Shown one piece after another: positions 7,201 to 14,900 of a stretch of 34,336 bases of DNA; the first letter of the stretch is position 1, and each line of letters starts with the position of its first letter. This DNA comes from Succinivibrionaceae bacterium UBA3769. Lineage in GTDB: Bacteria > Pseudomonadota > Gammaproteobacteria > Enterobacterales > Succinivibrionaceae. The stretch is from contig DFFT01000165.1 of assembly GCA_002372325.1 (NCBI GenBank), positions 1 to 34,336 of the forward strand, read 5' to 3'. The notes under the pieces were generated by a model. That model saw only the letters and a program-made list of their open reading frames with translations. It searched no databases and was not told the DNA's origin. The translations under genes were made by a program, and so were the position numbers.

Positions 7201-9779
7201 GCAAGGCCAAATGCCAGGCGGTGAAGAATGCCGTCAAGGCTGCCCTGGAAAGTCTCGCGCGGCCGGATGCCAATGCTGGCGGCATAGCCCGGGAATTATT
7301 CGGCAAGATCAGGAATGAGCTCGCCGGAAACAGCACCCGGGATCTTGCAGCCGCCATCATGACCATGTCTCCCTATCTTACTAAAACCTTTCATCCGGAC
7401 AGCGCCCGGGGAGTGAATGTTACTCACGATATCATGACCGGCAGCATTAAGGGGCTTTTCAAGGCCGATTATGTCAGGGGATCCCGGAATCTCCTCGCCG
7501 GCGTTATGCTAAATATCACGAGTTCCTACGGCGCTGCGGCCGATCAGATGAGAGAGGATCTTGCCGGGCTAAAGAGAGTCCATGAATCTCAGATAACCGG
7601 CATCCAGGGCATTTTCAATAACAGCGCCTACGGCAGGATCATGCTGGAAAACGCCGTGCACAAGGCTGCCTATGACAACGGCTACAAGACCCTGGCCGAT
7701 ATGAAATACGCCATTATCAAGGGCAAGGCCCCCGCCGGCAAAACCCCGGCCGATCTGGTGAATGACGCGGTGGCGTACCTCAAGATCAAATTCCAGACAG
7801 CAGGGGATCAGCGCCTGAGGGCCGTCCCGCAGAATCAGCGGGAAGCAGAAGAAGCCGCCATTAACAGTTTATGCAATGAGGAAGCGCTCCGGAAGCTGGT
7901 GCAGTCCCATCTCGCCCTGGATGATAACGGCGAAAACGCCGGAAACAGCATTCACACCGCCAGAATTAAGTACGCCTTCCGGGTGGTCAAAAACTCTTCT
8001 CCCCTGAAGGCGATAAAGGGCTTTTTCAGCGCCATCCCCGGGGTAGGCCGCCTTGCCGCCTACTTTAAGAACCGGAATCAGCTGGCCAAAGGGCGGGATT
8101 TTGCGGAAGGCATTCTGAATTCCATTCCGCCGGGACAGACCCTGACTCATTATCATGACAACAAGCTCACCGGAGGCTTCGGAATAAACTTCAAGGCCTT
8201 CGGGGCGGATTTTAAGGCTCAGGGGGAATTATCCCTGGACGGCAGCGCGGATTTTAAGGTTTCGCATACAAAGGACGGCAAATTCGTGTTCACTCTGGGC
8301 GCGGCCATGGCAGCCGATCTCAAGGGCGTTGCTGCCTTCAAGGAGGCCAAAACCGAGGTGGCCTCGGTCAGCGCCGGCATCGGCGGCGGCTATAAGAAGG
8401 TCTATATTCTGACCTTTAACGATCGGGCCAGGGCCAGGGAATTCCTGTCCCGGGCCGCCACTGCCAACCTTGACAGAAAAACCATGAGTTCCGCCAATAG
8501 CCAGGTAACCCAGAGCGTTAAAAACATCCACGGCGGAGCGGAGATTAAGGCGGATCTTTACGGCGCGTTCCAGAAGATCAGGGGCGATGATGTTTCCGCC
8601 GTGCGGGAACCGGCCAATGCTCAGGCTTCTCTCGGCATCAAAGGGGATAAAGACTGGAACTACGAAAAGGGTTCGGATTACCACCGCTATTCCACCCATG
8701 CCAAGACCACGCTTTATGCGGGAGCCAAGGCGACGTTTTCCCTGCAGCAGACCCTGCTGGGCAACAAGGATCCGGCCAAGATGACCCCTGAGGAAAAGGC
8801 GGAATATAACAGGATTGACGCCAATCTCACCACGGGAGACATGATCATTGCCGGTTTCCTGAATCACAACAAGTACATGGCGGATTATGTTATCGGGAAG
8901 TACGGCACCAGCCAGTTCAATACCAATGCCGAATACATGAAAGACGATGAGAAGAATCAGTCCGACAAAACCGGCAAGAAGAAGTGGATGGCTCTGGACG
9001 ATCTGACCAAATATAAGGAAGACCCCAGCCGCTACATTGCCGAGAGCGTGGCGAACATCCTGAAGAAGGAAGCGATAAATCCGGCGGTGAAGGATGTGGA
9101 TTCCCTGGCAGACTGGCTCTTGTCGAAGATTCCCGGCTGGAAGCAGATGAAGGACTTCAGAAAGTTCCTGGATAATTTTCTGGGGGCTCACGGCGATACC
9201 AGCAAAGTAAGAACCAGCGCCGGATTCTCCCTGGGGGATTCCACCAATAATCTGGTGCAGTTCCATGCCGAGGTTTCCTATACCGTTGATAATGAGACCC
9301 GCTATGACACCAATCTCATTGAGAATTCCTTAAGAAAGGCGGACAGGATCACCAGAGTCGCCGCTGAAAGCTCCGGAAGTCCGGCCGCCCGGATGCAGAA
9401 GAATCTGGATTTCCTGAGAACCTCCCTTAAGGAAATGGGCTGCAGCGAGGATGAGATTGCCAGGGCCGTGGCCCGGCTCCATAACATGCAGTCAAAGGGC
9501 ATCAATATCAGCGGCTTTGAGATTCACAGAACCGCAAAGAAGGGCGCCATTAACCGGATTAATCAGGAACTGGCAGACCGGCGGCATCCTTCGGAGCATT
9601 TCAAGGATGAGGTCAGCAAGCTGAAGGACAGCGACTTCAGGCTGGACAGCATTGTATTCAATGTGTCCAGCTCGCATTACAGCGAGTCGGACAATTTCAA
9701 CGTCAGCTTTATCGCCTCTCTGGATCACACGGTCACCAACAGGCAGACCATGGTTAAGAATCAGGTGCTGAAGTTCTGA
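4230..9779 (+). CDS. Giant (1849-residue) putative type III secreted effector
   Basis: The start is clear: AGGAAGG at 4218-4224, 5 nt before ATG. There is no Sec signal peptide and no obvious transmembrane helix. Residues 1-45 are Asn/Gln/Gly/Pro-rich and look disordered, as in T3SS substrates. Residues about 60-1290 are mostly helical with no domain I can name. Residues about 1315-1425, 1460-1512, 1660-1690 and 1805-1835 contain alternating polar/apolar segments that look like beta-strands (GGFGINFKAFGADFKAQGEL; FSLGDSTNNLVQFHAEVSYT). Length, cytosolic-type N terminus and two small acidic chaperone-like genes upstream recall the AvrE/DspE family (about 1800 residues with a dedicated chaperone and a beta-barrel). 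I cannot identify AvrE sequence motifs, so this is analogy only. No T3SS structural genes lie in the window. A strong terminator follows. Confidence 0.6.
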   Translation: MTGAVNNNLIHNNVDGNIIQPALNNGHGQPPGIQENPQNQQIQNLEIMVGEENIAQHLPAEVVAKYQKLSDFVARNPLPTADQVLKKITDMARPGEKGARTLFSSAREAQGMDIFLNRSLQTLLDNICARANPPADQQNLRENLKQAMNRIMCPQEYNQAEADRSEGKRQLLNQAADSLLQAVGADSDAGRAVTQIRDFCSRVIDNQKRIFRSLQENKGLKTPVTAGSPADALGIGKLLPDDNETFKKQFAAPQVSPDDVRSEVLSGSMTMKDALSHYPEYESILRELSEGKLNELSANLSNMTDLRNDHDGDMNELVHIQVGGINDETANQLVSKVMNNLKLISQATGKADTLLSAEDRAEFARKFEAVPANNANPEDPNRQRHLFQENMSFLGDTFFRTSLFQERHPGEGNQLTEAVGRLMGNPAQCMKLLSAIDYSEDIFREMLCNTEILTSYDSIVRGAVHGDELRTALKNISQGLRNPVFRGDNSLLEALLKTVPAGVYADNAADRAVLEHYPVTLDLTQDALACINHVLKDVPGANQQDKTAAEITLADLKRAYQALCHPTPRLENYIKDLGAHQDIRNQEALVLKAAFHRYLADTPGVFAVQNGVPREVSFRNCQGFLDYMGIISGNNPGPDEVSLSRYGEADPTTANIKETDAGFFIGVFNVMMNNASFLKAAAKLPEVHLVRKMSEALNVNIEKLLTQNPALRASYDAACREKGGIVNWFKANQEVFLDAFLTDNVKQSLSGMRNENNQELEAARIRIANSGLKALAEYKGFYSKSGAAAPGNAAPGALPAAIGTAEGVLRETAAVRGSEKLGVLAASLAAVCPPDAEELIPAGTNYHNLTAEDFRNPARLNAIRDALNAAPDAEKETPKYADIFMCYVRLRVYCQQHPNHDGPVAAQALADVRVTEGDLAFADQAPAAQAGEVMAGDFVMLPNEHSALFRALQKRLAPSREDLAAFLSALQVTDDMFAPEHNIFVSNKESGKAKCQAVKNAVKAALESLARPDANAGGIARELFGKIRNELAGNSTRDLAAAIMTMSPYLTKTFHPDSARGVNVTHDIMTGSIKGLFKADYVRGSRNLLAGVMLNITSSYGAAADQMREDLAGLKRVHESQITGIQGIFNNSAYGRIMLENAVHKAAYDNGYKTLADMKYAIIKGKAPAGKTPADLVNDAVAYLKIKFQTAGDQRLRAVPQNQREAEEAAINSLCNEEALRKLVQSHLALDDNGENAGNSIHTARIKYAFRVVKNSSPLKAIKGFFSAIPGVGRLAAYFKNRNQLAKGRDFAEGILNSIPPGQTLTHYHDNKLTGGFGINFKAFGADFKAQGELSLDGSADFKVSHTKDGKFVFTLGAAMAADLKGVAAFKEAKTEVASVSAGIGGGYKKVYILTFNDRARAREFLSRAATANLDRKTMSSANSQVTQSVKNIHGGAEIKADLYGAFQKIRGDDVSAVREPANAQASLGIKGDKDWNYEKGSDYHRYSTHAKTTLYAGAKATFSLQQTLLGNKDPAKMTPEEKAEYNRIDANLTTGDMIIAGFLNHNKYMADYVIGKYGTSQFNTNAEYMKDDEKNQSDKTGKKKWMALDDLTKYKEDPSRYIAESVANILKKEAINPAVKDVDSLADWLLSKIPGWKQMKDFRKFLDNFLGAHGDTSKVRTSAGFSLGDSTNNLVQFHAEVSYTVDNETRYDTNLIENSLRKADRITRVAAESSGSPAARMQKNLDFLRTSLKEMGCSEDEIARAVARLHNMQSKGINISGFEIHRTAKKGAINRINQELADRRHPSEHFKDEVSKLKDSDFRLDSIVFNVSSSHYSESDNFNVSFIASLDHTVTNRQTMVKNQVLKF

Positions 9780-9803
9780 TTCCCCGCAGGCTCATAAGCA
9801 TGA

Positions 9804-9827
9804 AGGCCGTCCTCCGGGACGGCTTTT
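9804..9827 (+). terminator. Rho-independent terminator of the giant gene
   Basis: GCCGTCC (9806-9812), loop TCCG, GGACGGC (9817-9823), then TTTT. It begins about 25 nt after the stop codon of the 1849-residue gene and closes that transcription unit. Confidence 0.85.
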
Positions 9828-10257
9828 CGTTTGGGGGTAAGCCGCCCGGAGTGATGCGCCAGGCGCGAGGCAGGGAGCGTTTTTAACTGATTACTGGCCA
9901 AATGGCGCTTTTGGCAGGAAATGATTTTGAAGAAACGGCGCTGTAACGCCACTGTAAGCCTGCCTGCAATTATCAGATTCTTGTTCCCCGGGATCGGTAT
10001 CTGGCCGGAAGATCTTGCGCCTCGCCGCCTCAGGCGGGCAAAACGGCAAATTTTTCGAAAGAGCAAGTCTTGACAGCAGGCGGATATTCCACGAAAATTC
10101 CCGCTGAAATTCACACTTTGAACGATTTTTGCTCAGGATTGCAAAAATCCCCGGAATTGTGAGCCCCCGGAATTGTGTGAAAAATAGAAAGACATCCGTT
10201 AAGGGGATAGGATAGTCTTTCTGCTTTCAATGAAAGACTTTGTGGAGATATTTGATT
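9828..10257. other. Gap of about 430 nt: leader and promoter region of the small exported protein
   Basis: I see no convincing gene. A 13-bp direct repeat CCCCGGAATTGTG occurs at 10149-10161 and 10165-10177. A TTGACA hexamer at 10069-10074 could be a -35 box, but its 17-bp partner (GAAAAT) is a poor -10. Three copies of a GAAAGAC-type element lie just before the gene (separate entry). Confidence 0.5.
10187..10239 (+). promoter_or_regulatory. Mutually exclusive hairpins in the leader of the small exported protein
   Basis: AGTCTTTC at 10214-10221 can pair with GAAAGAC upstream (10187-10193) or with GAAAGACT downstream (10232-10239), not with both. The downstream hairpin ends 4 nt before the GGAGA ribosome-binding site (10244-10248). 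This is the geometry of a leader that could switch translation or processing. It could also be a chance repeat; no ligand class is recognised. Confidence 0.35.
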
Positions 10258-10581
10258 ATGAAACTCGCTTTAATTGCCGGTTCCGTTCTTATGCTGGCAG
10301 CCGGTACCGCCAGTGCTAACTTTGATCTGATAAACAACACTTCATCTGTTATTAATGCCGTATATCTCAGCGACAGCGAAACCGATGACTGGGAAGAAAA
10401 TATGATTGAGGGACAGGTTATCAATCCCGGCGAAACCATGGAAATGGTAGTGGAAGTTAAGTATGACAAGTTCGACCTTCGCGTAGAATCCACCGAAGGC
10501 GGCCATGAGGATTATTTTGAATTTCCGGGAAATGTAAGCACCATTCAGCTGAACGGCGCCGGAAAGTCCCAGTACAAGTAA
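10258..10581 (+). CDS. Small exported protein of the 'NFDLxNNT' family, function unknown
   Basis: 107 residues from ATG 10258, chosen because GGAGA lies at 10244-10248 and because the product then begins with a canonical signal peptide (MKLALIAGSVLMLAAGTASA, cleavage expected after ASA). The mature part starts NFDLINNTSSVINAVYLSDSETDDW and is acidic and beta-rich. The opening (FDLxNNTgxxIxxlYxSxxxxxxW) is a pattern I know from short periplasmic or secreted proteobacterial proteins, some of which carry the misleading database name 'argininosuccinate lyase'; nothing here resembles that enzyme. It has no operon partner and ends before a hairpin at 10704-10730. Localisation is well supported; function is not known. 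Confidence 0.8.
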   Translation: MKLALIAGSVLMLAAGTASANFDLINNTSSVINAVYLSDSETDDWEENMIEGQVINPGETMEMVVEVKYDKFDLRVESTEGGHEDYFEFPGNVSTIQLNGAGKSQYK

Positions 10582-10701
10582 TCCCGAAAGTCCGGCAGCA
10601 TCCTGAAAATCCCGACCGCGATGCTGCTCCCGGACTCCTCTGAAGGCAGGCAAGGCCGGCGGGGCAGCAGAACTGCCGGCATATGCTGAAAAAAACCTGT
10701 G

Positions 10702-10730
10702 AAAAACCGGCATGTTCCGCATGCCGGTTT
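10702..10730. terminator. Bidirectional terminator between convergent genes
   Basis: A perfect 11-bp stem AAACCGGCATG (10704-10714) and CATGCCGGTTT (10720-10730) with loop TTCCG. On the minus strand it ends in TTTTT, so it suits the minus-strand three-gene cassette that ends at 10857. On the plus strand it ends in TTT followed by AT-rich sequence and may also serve the small exported protein gene. Confidence 0.75.
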
Positions 10731-10856
10731 AATAATTCCGCAAAACCGAAAAAATCCCGGGGAGCCGGCTTTGGAAAGTCTGGCGTTGCCGGAATGCCGG
10801 AGCTGTATTCCAGTCTGAAAACTGCAGCATCTTTGCAGACGCTTTGTTCAAAAGCT

Positions 10857-11144
10857 TCAGGAACCCGGCTCCTTGCTGGCGCCGGCAGTTATCTCCGGCG
10901 TCTGGCCGCTGCCCGGATGCCCGGCGCTCTCTGACGCGGCAGCATTGTATTCATCGAGAAGCTCGTCGGCCAGGTATTCATCGCTCATGCAGTGCAAATC
11001 GGAGACCCCGTCATGAATGAGAGGGTACAGCTCCGACCGGTAGAAAAAATCCAGAGCTTCATACCGGGAAAGGCCTGATTTTTGCGCAAAGCATTCAATT
11101 ACCCGGGCGTATTTTATTTGCAAAAGCGTCTGACTGGCTTTCAT
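10857..11144 (-). CDS. Third gene of the DUF3791/DUF3990 cassette, copy A (unknown)
   Basis: 95 residues. The ATG overlaps the stop of the DUF3990 gene in an ATGA (11141-11144), so the two are translationally coupled. It is clearly homologous to the third gene of copy B at 24006-24248: VIECFAQKSGLSRYEALDFFYRSELYPLIHDGVSDLH against LIMYIAEQNNISLEEAMSVYYRSRLSNKIHQGIEDIQ. The conserved core (E-A-x3-[YF]-Y-R-S-x-L, then I-H-x-G-[IV]-x-D) is probably a small helical bundle. Copy A has an extra low-complexity tail of about 28 residues rich in Ala, Gly, Ser and Pro that copy B lacks. No signal peptide or enzyme motif. It may be an accessory or neutralising partner of the ADP-ribosyltransferase-like protein (inference from strict linkage). 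Confidence 0.75.
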   Translation of the reverse strand: MKASQTLLQIKYARVIECFAQKSGLSRYEALDFFYRSELYPLIHDGVSDLHCMSDEYLADELLDEYNAAASESAGHPGSGQTPEITAGASKEPGS

Positions 11145-11611
11145 AGCTTTTCGCTCCCGGCAAAACGAATGCAGCTTAGAGCGGCGGCGCTCCGCAAAGC
11201 CATCTGCATGTTCGGCTTTTCAAAGCGCAGTCTTTTAATGGCTTCGCTCTTATCTATCAGATTCTCAAAATAGAGTTCCACGGTGTTAAAAACCCGGTCA
11301 TCAGCCACACCTCCCGAAACTGCATCATAATCCGTATTATCGGTTCCTTTGCGGCATGCCATAACCAAATCAAGCCAGTCCTCGGAATATGCTGTAAAAC
11401 GAAGCAGTTTCAGTTTTTCAAAAGCGGTATCGTCAAGAACGTACCGGGAAACGATGCCGTCTCTGCCGCTTTTTTTAAATCTCTGACACCAGTTTTTAGC
11501 CTGGTCATACAGCGGCGTCAGATAAAAGCCTCTCCCGAAATCTGTATTAGTCCGGGAATGAAGAAGACCCGGGTTATCCACAGCCATATAGGATCCATGA
11601 TACAAAATCAC
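11141..11611 (-). CDS. DUF3990 protein, ADP-ribosyltransferase-like, copy A
   Basis: 156 residues, GTG start overlapping the upstream stop in a GTGA (11608-11611). It begins MILYHGSYMAVDNP and has DFGRGFYLTP at residues 24-33. The YHG near the N terminus (H5) and the FGxGFY (Y30) match motifs 1 and 2 of the ART superfamily, to which DUF3990 has been assigned. The third position, often E or Q, could be Q136 in KPNMQMAL. Further conserved features shared with copy B are the W79 region (EDWLDLVMACRKG), YDAVSGGVADDRVF and a C-terminal helix. If active it would move ADP-ribose from NAD to a cellular target. Tight coupling to two small genes suggests a toxin/antitoxin-like or immunity role (inference). 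Confidence 0.8.
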   Translation of the reverse strand: MILYHGSYMAVDNPGLLHSRTNTDFGRGFYLTPLYDQAKNWCQRFKKSGRDGIVSRYVLDDTAFEKLKLLRFTAYSEDWLDLVMACRKGTDNTDYDAVSGGVADDRVFNTVELYFENLIDKSEAIKRLRFEKPNMQMALRSAAALSCIRFAGSEKL

Positions 11612-11847
11612 GCTTTAATCCCCCTTTCTCTCATAACCTCAAGAATATCATTCACAATGTACTCCCTCCCCTGGGTATGGAGAACGTCATAAGAGGGAAC
11701 AATGTAATCCGTGAGGATGCTGCTTTGCCTGTTCAGCAGCTGATAAACTTCAGGAGGAGATTTATGCAAGGCAAGGGCGAGGCTTTCAATGCAAAACACG
11801 GCAAATTCCAGTTCCTCCTTCGTTTTTATAACCTGATCTCCTGTCAT
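11608..11847 (-). CDS. DUF3791-like small protein, copy A
   Basis: 79 residues from ATG 11847. An in-frame ATG at 11880 would add 11 residues, but the homologue of copy B starts close to the later position and a GGGGGA stretch precedes it. The core FAVFCIESLALALHKSPPEVYQLLNRQ, then YDVLHTQGREYIVNDILEVMRERGIK, matches copy B (FVIYMIHACANKWGKLPSEVYSML; YDVLHTQSTEYVVNDISEYLRVRGVK). This is the DUF3791 pattern: short helical proteins encoded next to DUF3990 genes in many bacteria. It lies about 98 nt downstream of the HAD-IIIC gene on the same strand, so it may have its own promoter in the 11848-11945 gap. Function unknown; a DNA-binding or antitoxin role is conceivable. Confidence 0.75.
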   Translation of the reverse strand: MTGDQVIKTKEELEFAVFCIESLALALHKSPPEVYQLLNRQSSILTDYIVPSYDVLHTQGREYIVNDILEVMRERGIKA

Positions 11848-11864
11848 GCTGCTTTCCCCCGTTT

Positions 11865-11894
11865 TCTCTGTTTCCCTCATTCTCTCTGTTTCCC
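11865..11894. repeat. 12-bp direct repeat before cassette A
   Basis: TCTCTGTTTCCC occurs at 11865-11876 and 11883-11894, 18 bp apart, just upstream of the preferred DUF3791 start. A related CTTTCCCCC lies at 11852-11860. This may be an operator of the cassette, or simple purine/pyrimidine slippage. Confidence 0.45.
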
Positions 11895-11945
11895 CCGGTC
11901 ATGGCCTTATTCAGTCTCATTAAGCCTGCCGTCTGCCGCAGAATA

Positions 11946-14900
11946 TCATGCTCCTGGCATGCGCTCCATAATGGTATCTCTGACCAAAATGGCCAGATCC
12001 TGATTGCAGGCGGGGGTGTAAGCCCTGGGGAGGGCAAAATACACCGGCCGGTCCTTCTTCAGGAACAGCGGCAGCGCATCGGCCTTTACCACATTATCCG
12101 GCAGCCCGTCGTAATTAAGCCAGTGGAGGAGCTGCGACTCATGGGGGAGAATCGCATTGGGGAGAAAGAACACCACAATGTCATTCTTTTCCAGCTTTGT
12201 CTGCGCCAGAAGCTCCAGAGCCCGGTTCCAGTCATCCCAGATAACGTTGGCATAGTTCACCACCCGGTAGGGCAGGGGGAGGATTTTCTGGAGGTATGAG
12301 GCAATGGTTTCGTCATCCCCTGCTCCGGCGCCGTAGACAAAGCAGTTCCCCATGAGGTAAACCGTGCCCTGATACTCCGCCGGGGCGCCCGGGGTTTTCC
12401 GGAAGCCGTTTTCCGCATTGAAATATTTCCCGCGGCAGTCCTTGAGAACCTGAAGGCCGTTCTTTTCCGTAACTCCGGGACTTTTAAGGGTTTCGATAAG
12501 CTTGGGAATATCGGCCTTTCTGATATAGTCCGCAAAGGGCTCCAGGTTCTTCTGCCTGAGAAGCTGCCGGGCCTGAGTATTGGACATATTGAGATGCCGG
12601 CGCTCCGAAAGCAGGGTGGTCTCCTGATATTTCATCGCTTCGGAAAAAGGAAAGAAGCCGCCGGTTCTTACCCCGATAACCAGATTGTCCGGGATTTTCG
12701 GGAAAAAGGTTCTGGTCATCAGCACTGACAGAATGTAATCCAGGAAGCAGCAGCGCTCTCTGTTTCTGAAAAAAATGCGATCAAGACGGCGGCCGAGCAG
12801 CCATTTTCTGACCTTGAGCAGCCTGTTTACGTACGGGCGCATATAGTTAACGGAAGCAATCAGCAGGATGCCCTTTGCTGTTTTCAGCGTCTGAAGATTG
12901 TTGATGTCGCAAACCTCAAAGGAGCGGGAGAGCTCCTGCACGTACACGGAGGTGATGCTGTCCGTTGAAAATACCCGGTCGATGGCTATTCCGGACATGC
13001 CGAGATTGGCCAGGAGGGCTTTTCCCACAAACTTGTCATCAAAAAAGACGCTGATTTTATTAATCCCCCGGTCTTTGAAATACTGCCCGACGCTCACGCC
13101 GCTGGCGGAAAGATTCAGAAGCTGCTCTGTAAACCTGGCGTGTACTGCCGCGTCTCCGGTGTTGCTTTTCCAGAACTGATCGATGCTGTTAATGCAGAAA
13201 TCATAATTCGGGGCTTTGGGATCAATGTATGAAATGTAGTTAAATGCGGAGTAGTTAATCCTCCCGGAGTCAAAGGCGCAAAGCCGGCGTCTTCGGAAAA
13301 TATTCCCGATTTTCCAGTCCCGCCGGATCTCGGCCTTCACATGATAAACGCCGGGATTAGTCACGTTCATGAAGAAGCGGCTCTCCCTCCCGTTTATCTG
13401 GCAAATCTCATAGCGGTTGCAGAAAACCCGGAAGGAAAAGCTCACCCCGATGAGTTCGTCGCCTTTTACCGCAAAATGAAGTTCGGAATTTCTGATATAA
13501 AGGGTGTAGCTGATGTCATGATCCCTGATCGGAATCCTGCGGACAATGGCGTTCGCCGGCAGCGGGACATCCGGCGCGGCTGCGGCGGCAGCTGAAGGGG
13601 AGTCCGGTTCGTCAGTCATCTCCTGTCCGGTGATCTGACCAATAAGATCCCTGGCGCAGGCATAGCCGATAGCCCGGTTGTAGTGATTGGCCATGGTTTC
13701 AAAGAAATCAGACTCATGCCGGGCATATTTTCTGATATCCAGAAGGCTGACATTGTCATTTTCCCGGGCCAGTCTTTCCGCCGTCTGATTTGATGCTATC
13801 CGGTTCCGGTAATCGCCGTCCCGGCCCCTGATTTCAAAAACCACCTCCGGAGAGGTCAGAATAAAGATTCTGGTCTTGTTTCTGAGCCGCTCCGCCAAAA
13901 GGGAGATTTCGCGATAGAGATCATTGCAGGAGATCCGTTCCGGGATCCAGCCCTCCGGCAGATTATCAGCTTCGGAGGAATAGAAAAAGCGCCCGGGATT
14001 ATCTCTGCTGATGCATTTAAAGGCTTCCAGTTCGTTAATGAAGGATATCAGAAGATAATCCGCCTTCCCGGACAGGAGAGAACTGTCAAAGGTATTCAGG
14101 TTAAGAGCGTTGGTCAGGCTGAGATACTCATTAAGAACCGCGGGATCCGTCCGGAACATCACCCCGAGATTGCATACCGGCGGCATGGGGAGTATCAGGT
14201 TAAAAACGGCGTTTTCAAATTCATGCTCCAGGTAGGCCCAGATTGGTCTCAGGGGACAGTAGCCGTATACCAGGAGGCGGCCGGGAAGCTTCCCGGCTTT
14301 GGCATTATTTCCGGCTTTAACACCTGCAGCGCCCCCGGCAGCTCCTGAAGCGTTTATCCAGGAGATCACCTCTCCCTTGTTAAGCTTTGAGGCTACTTCC
14401 CCGACTATGGTGATATCCGGCCAGCCGAGCTTTTCATATACGTACTGTTCCACTCCCATGCCCAGAATCCGGCAGGAAAACACAAACTGGAGCAGTTTGC
14501 CGTCTTTAAGGGCATAGCAGCCCGCGATGCCGTGATCCCCGTACTTGTCGGTAACATGAACTTCGCCGCTTCTGATGGCCGGATCCGTGAAAATCCTCTT
14601 TATCTCATCCTCGCTGATGCGATCCTTGGTGAAGTTAAGCTGGTTATTCCGGTGGATCATTTCGTAGATCCTCTTAAGATCCGGATCCTTCTCGATGATT
14701 TCCACTTTGATTTCAGACTGCCGGAGAAACTCATCGTTTGAGGAGGAGCGTTTTCTTTCTGCGGTTTTAGTTTCGAGAATCTTATACTGCTTAAGCCGGG
14801 AACGGGAGGAATCGTCCTTGCCCCTGAAGGCGGCCTCCTCCGCTTTGATAAGCGCGGCAAATTCCCCGGGAGCGGCGACATTGAGTTCCGGACTGATGAA

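Noticed and set aside
8229..9266. 345-codon minus-strand frame inside the giant gene
   Set aside because: Antisense shadow in GC-rich DNA. The sense frame has a firm start, coherent composition and a terminator.
4230..9779. Calling the giant protein an AvrE/DspE homologue
   Set aside because: Only length, chaperone context and beta-rich C terminus agree. I see no shared sequence motif that would justify the family name.
10258..10581. Naming the small exported protein argininosuccinate lyase
   Set aside because: That name is carried over in databases for look-alikes. At 107 residues with a signal peptide and no lyase motif it cannot be that enzyme.
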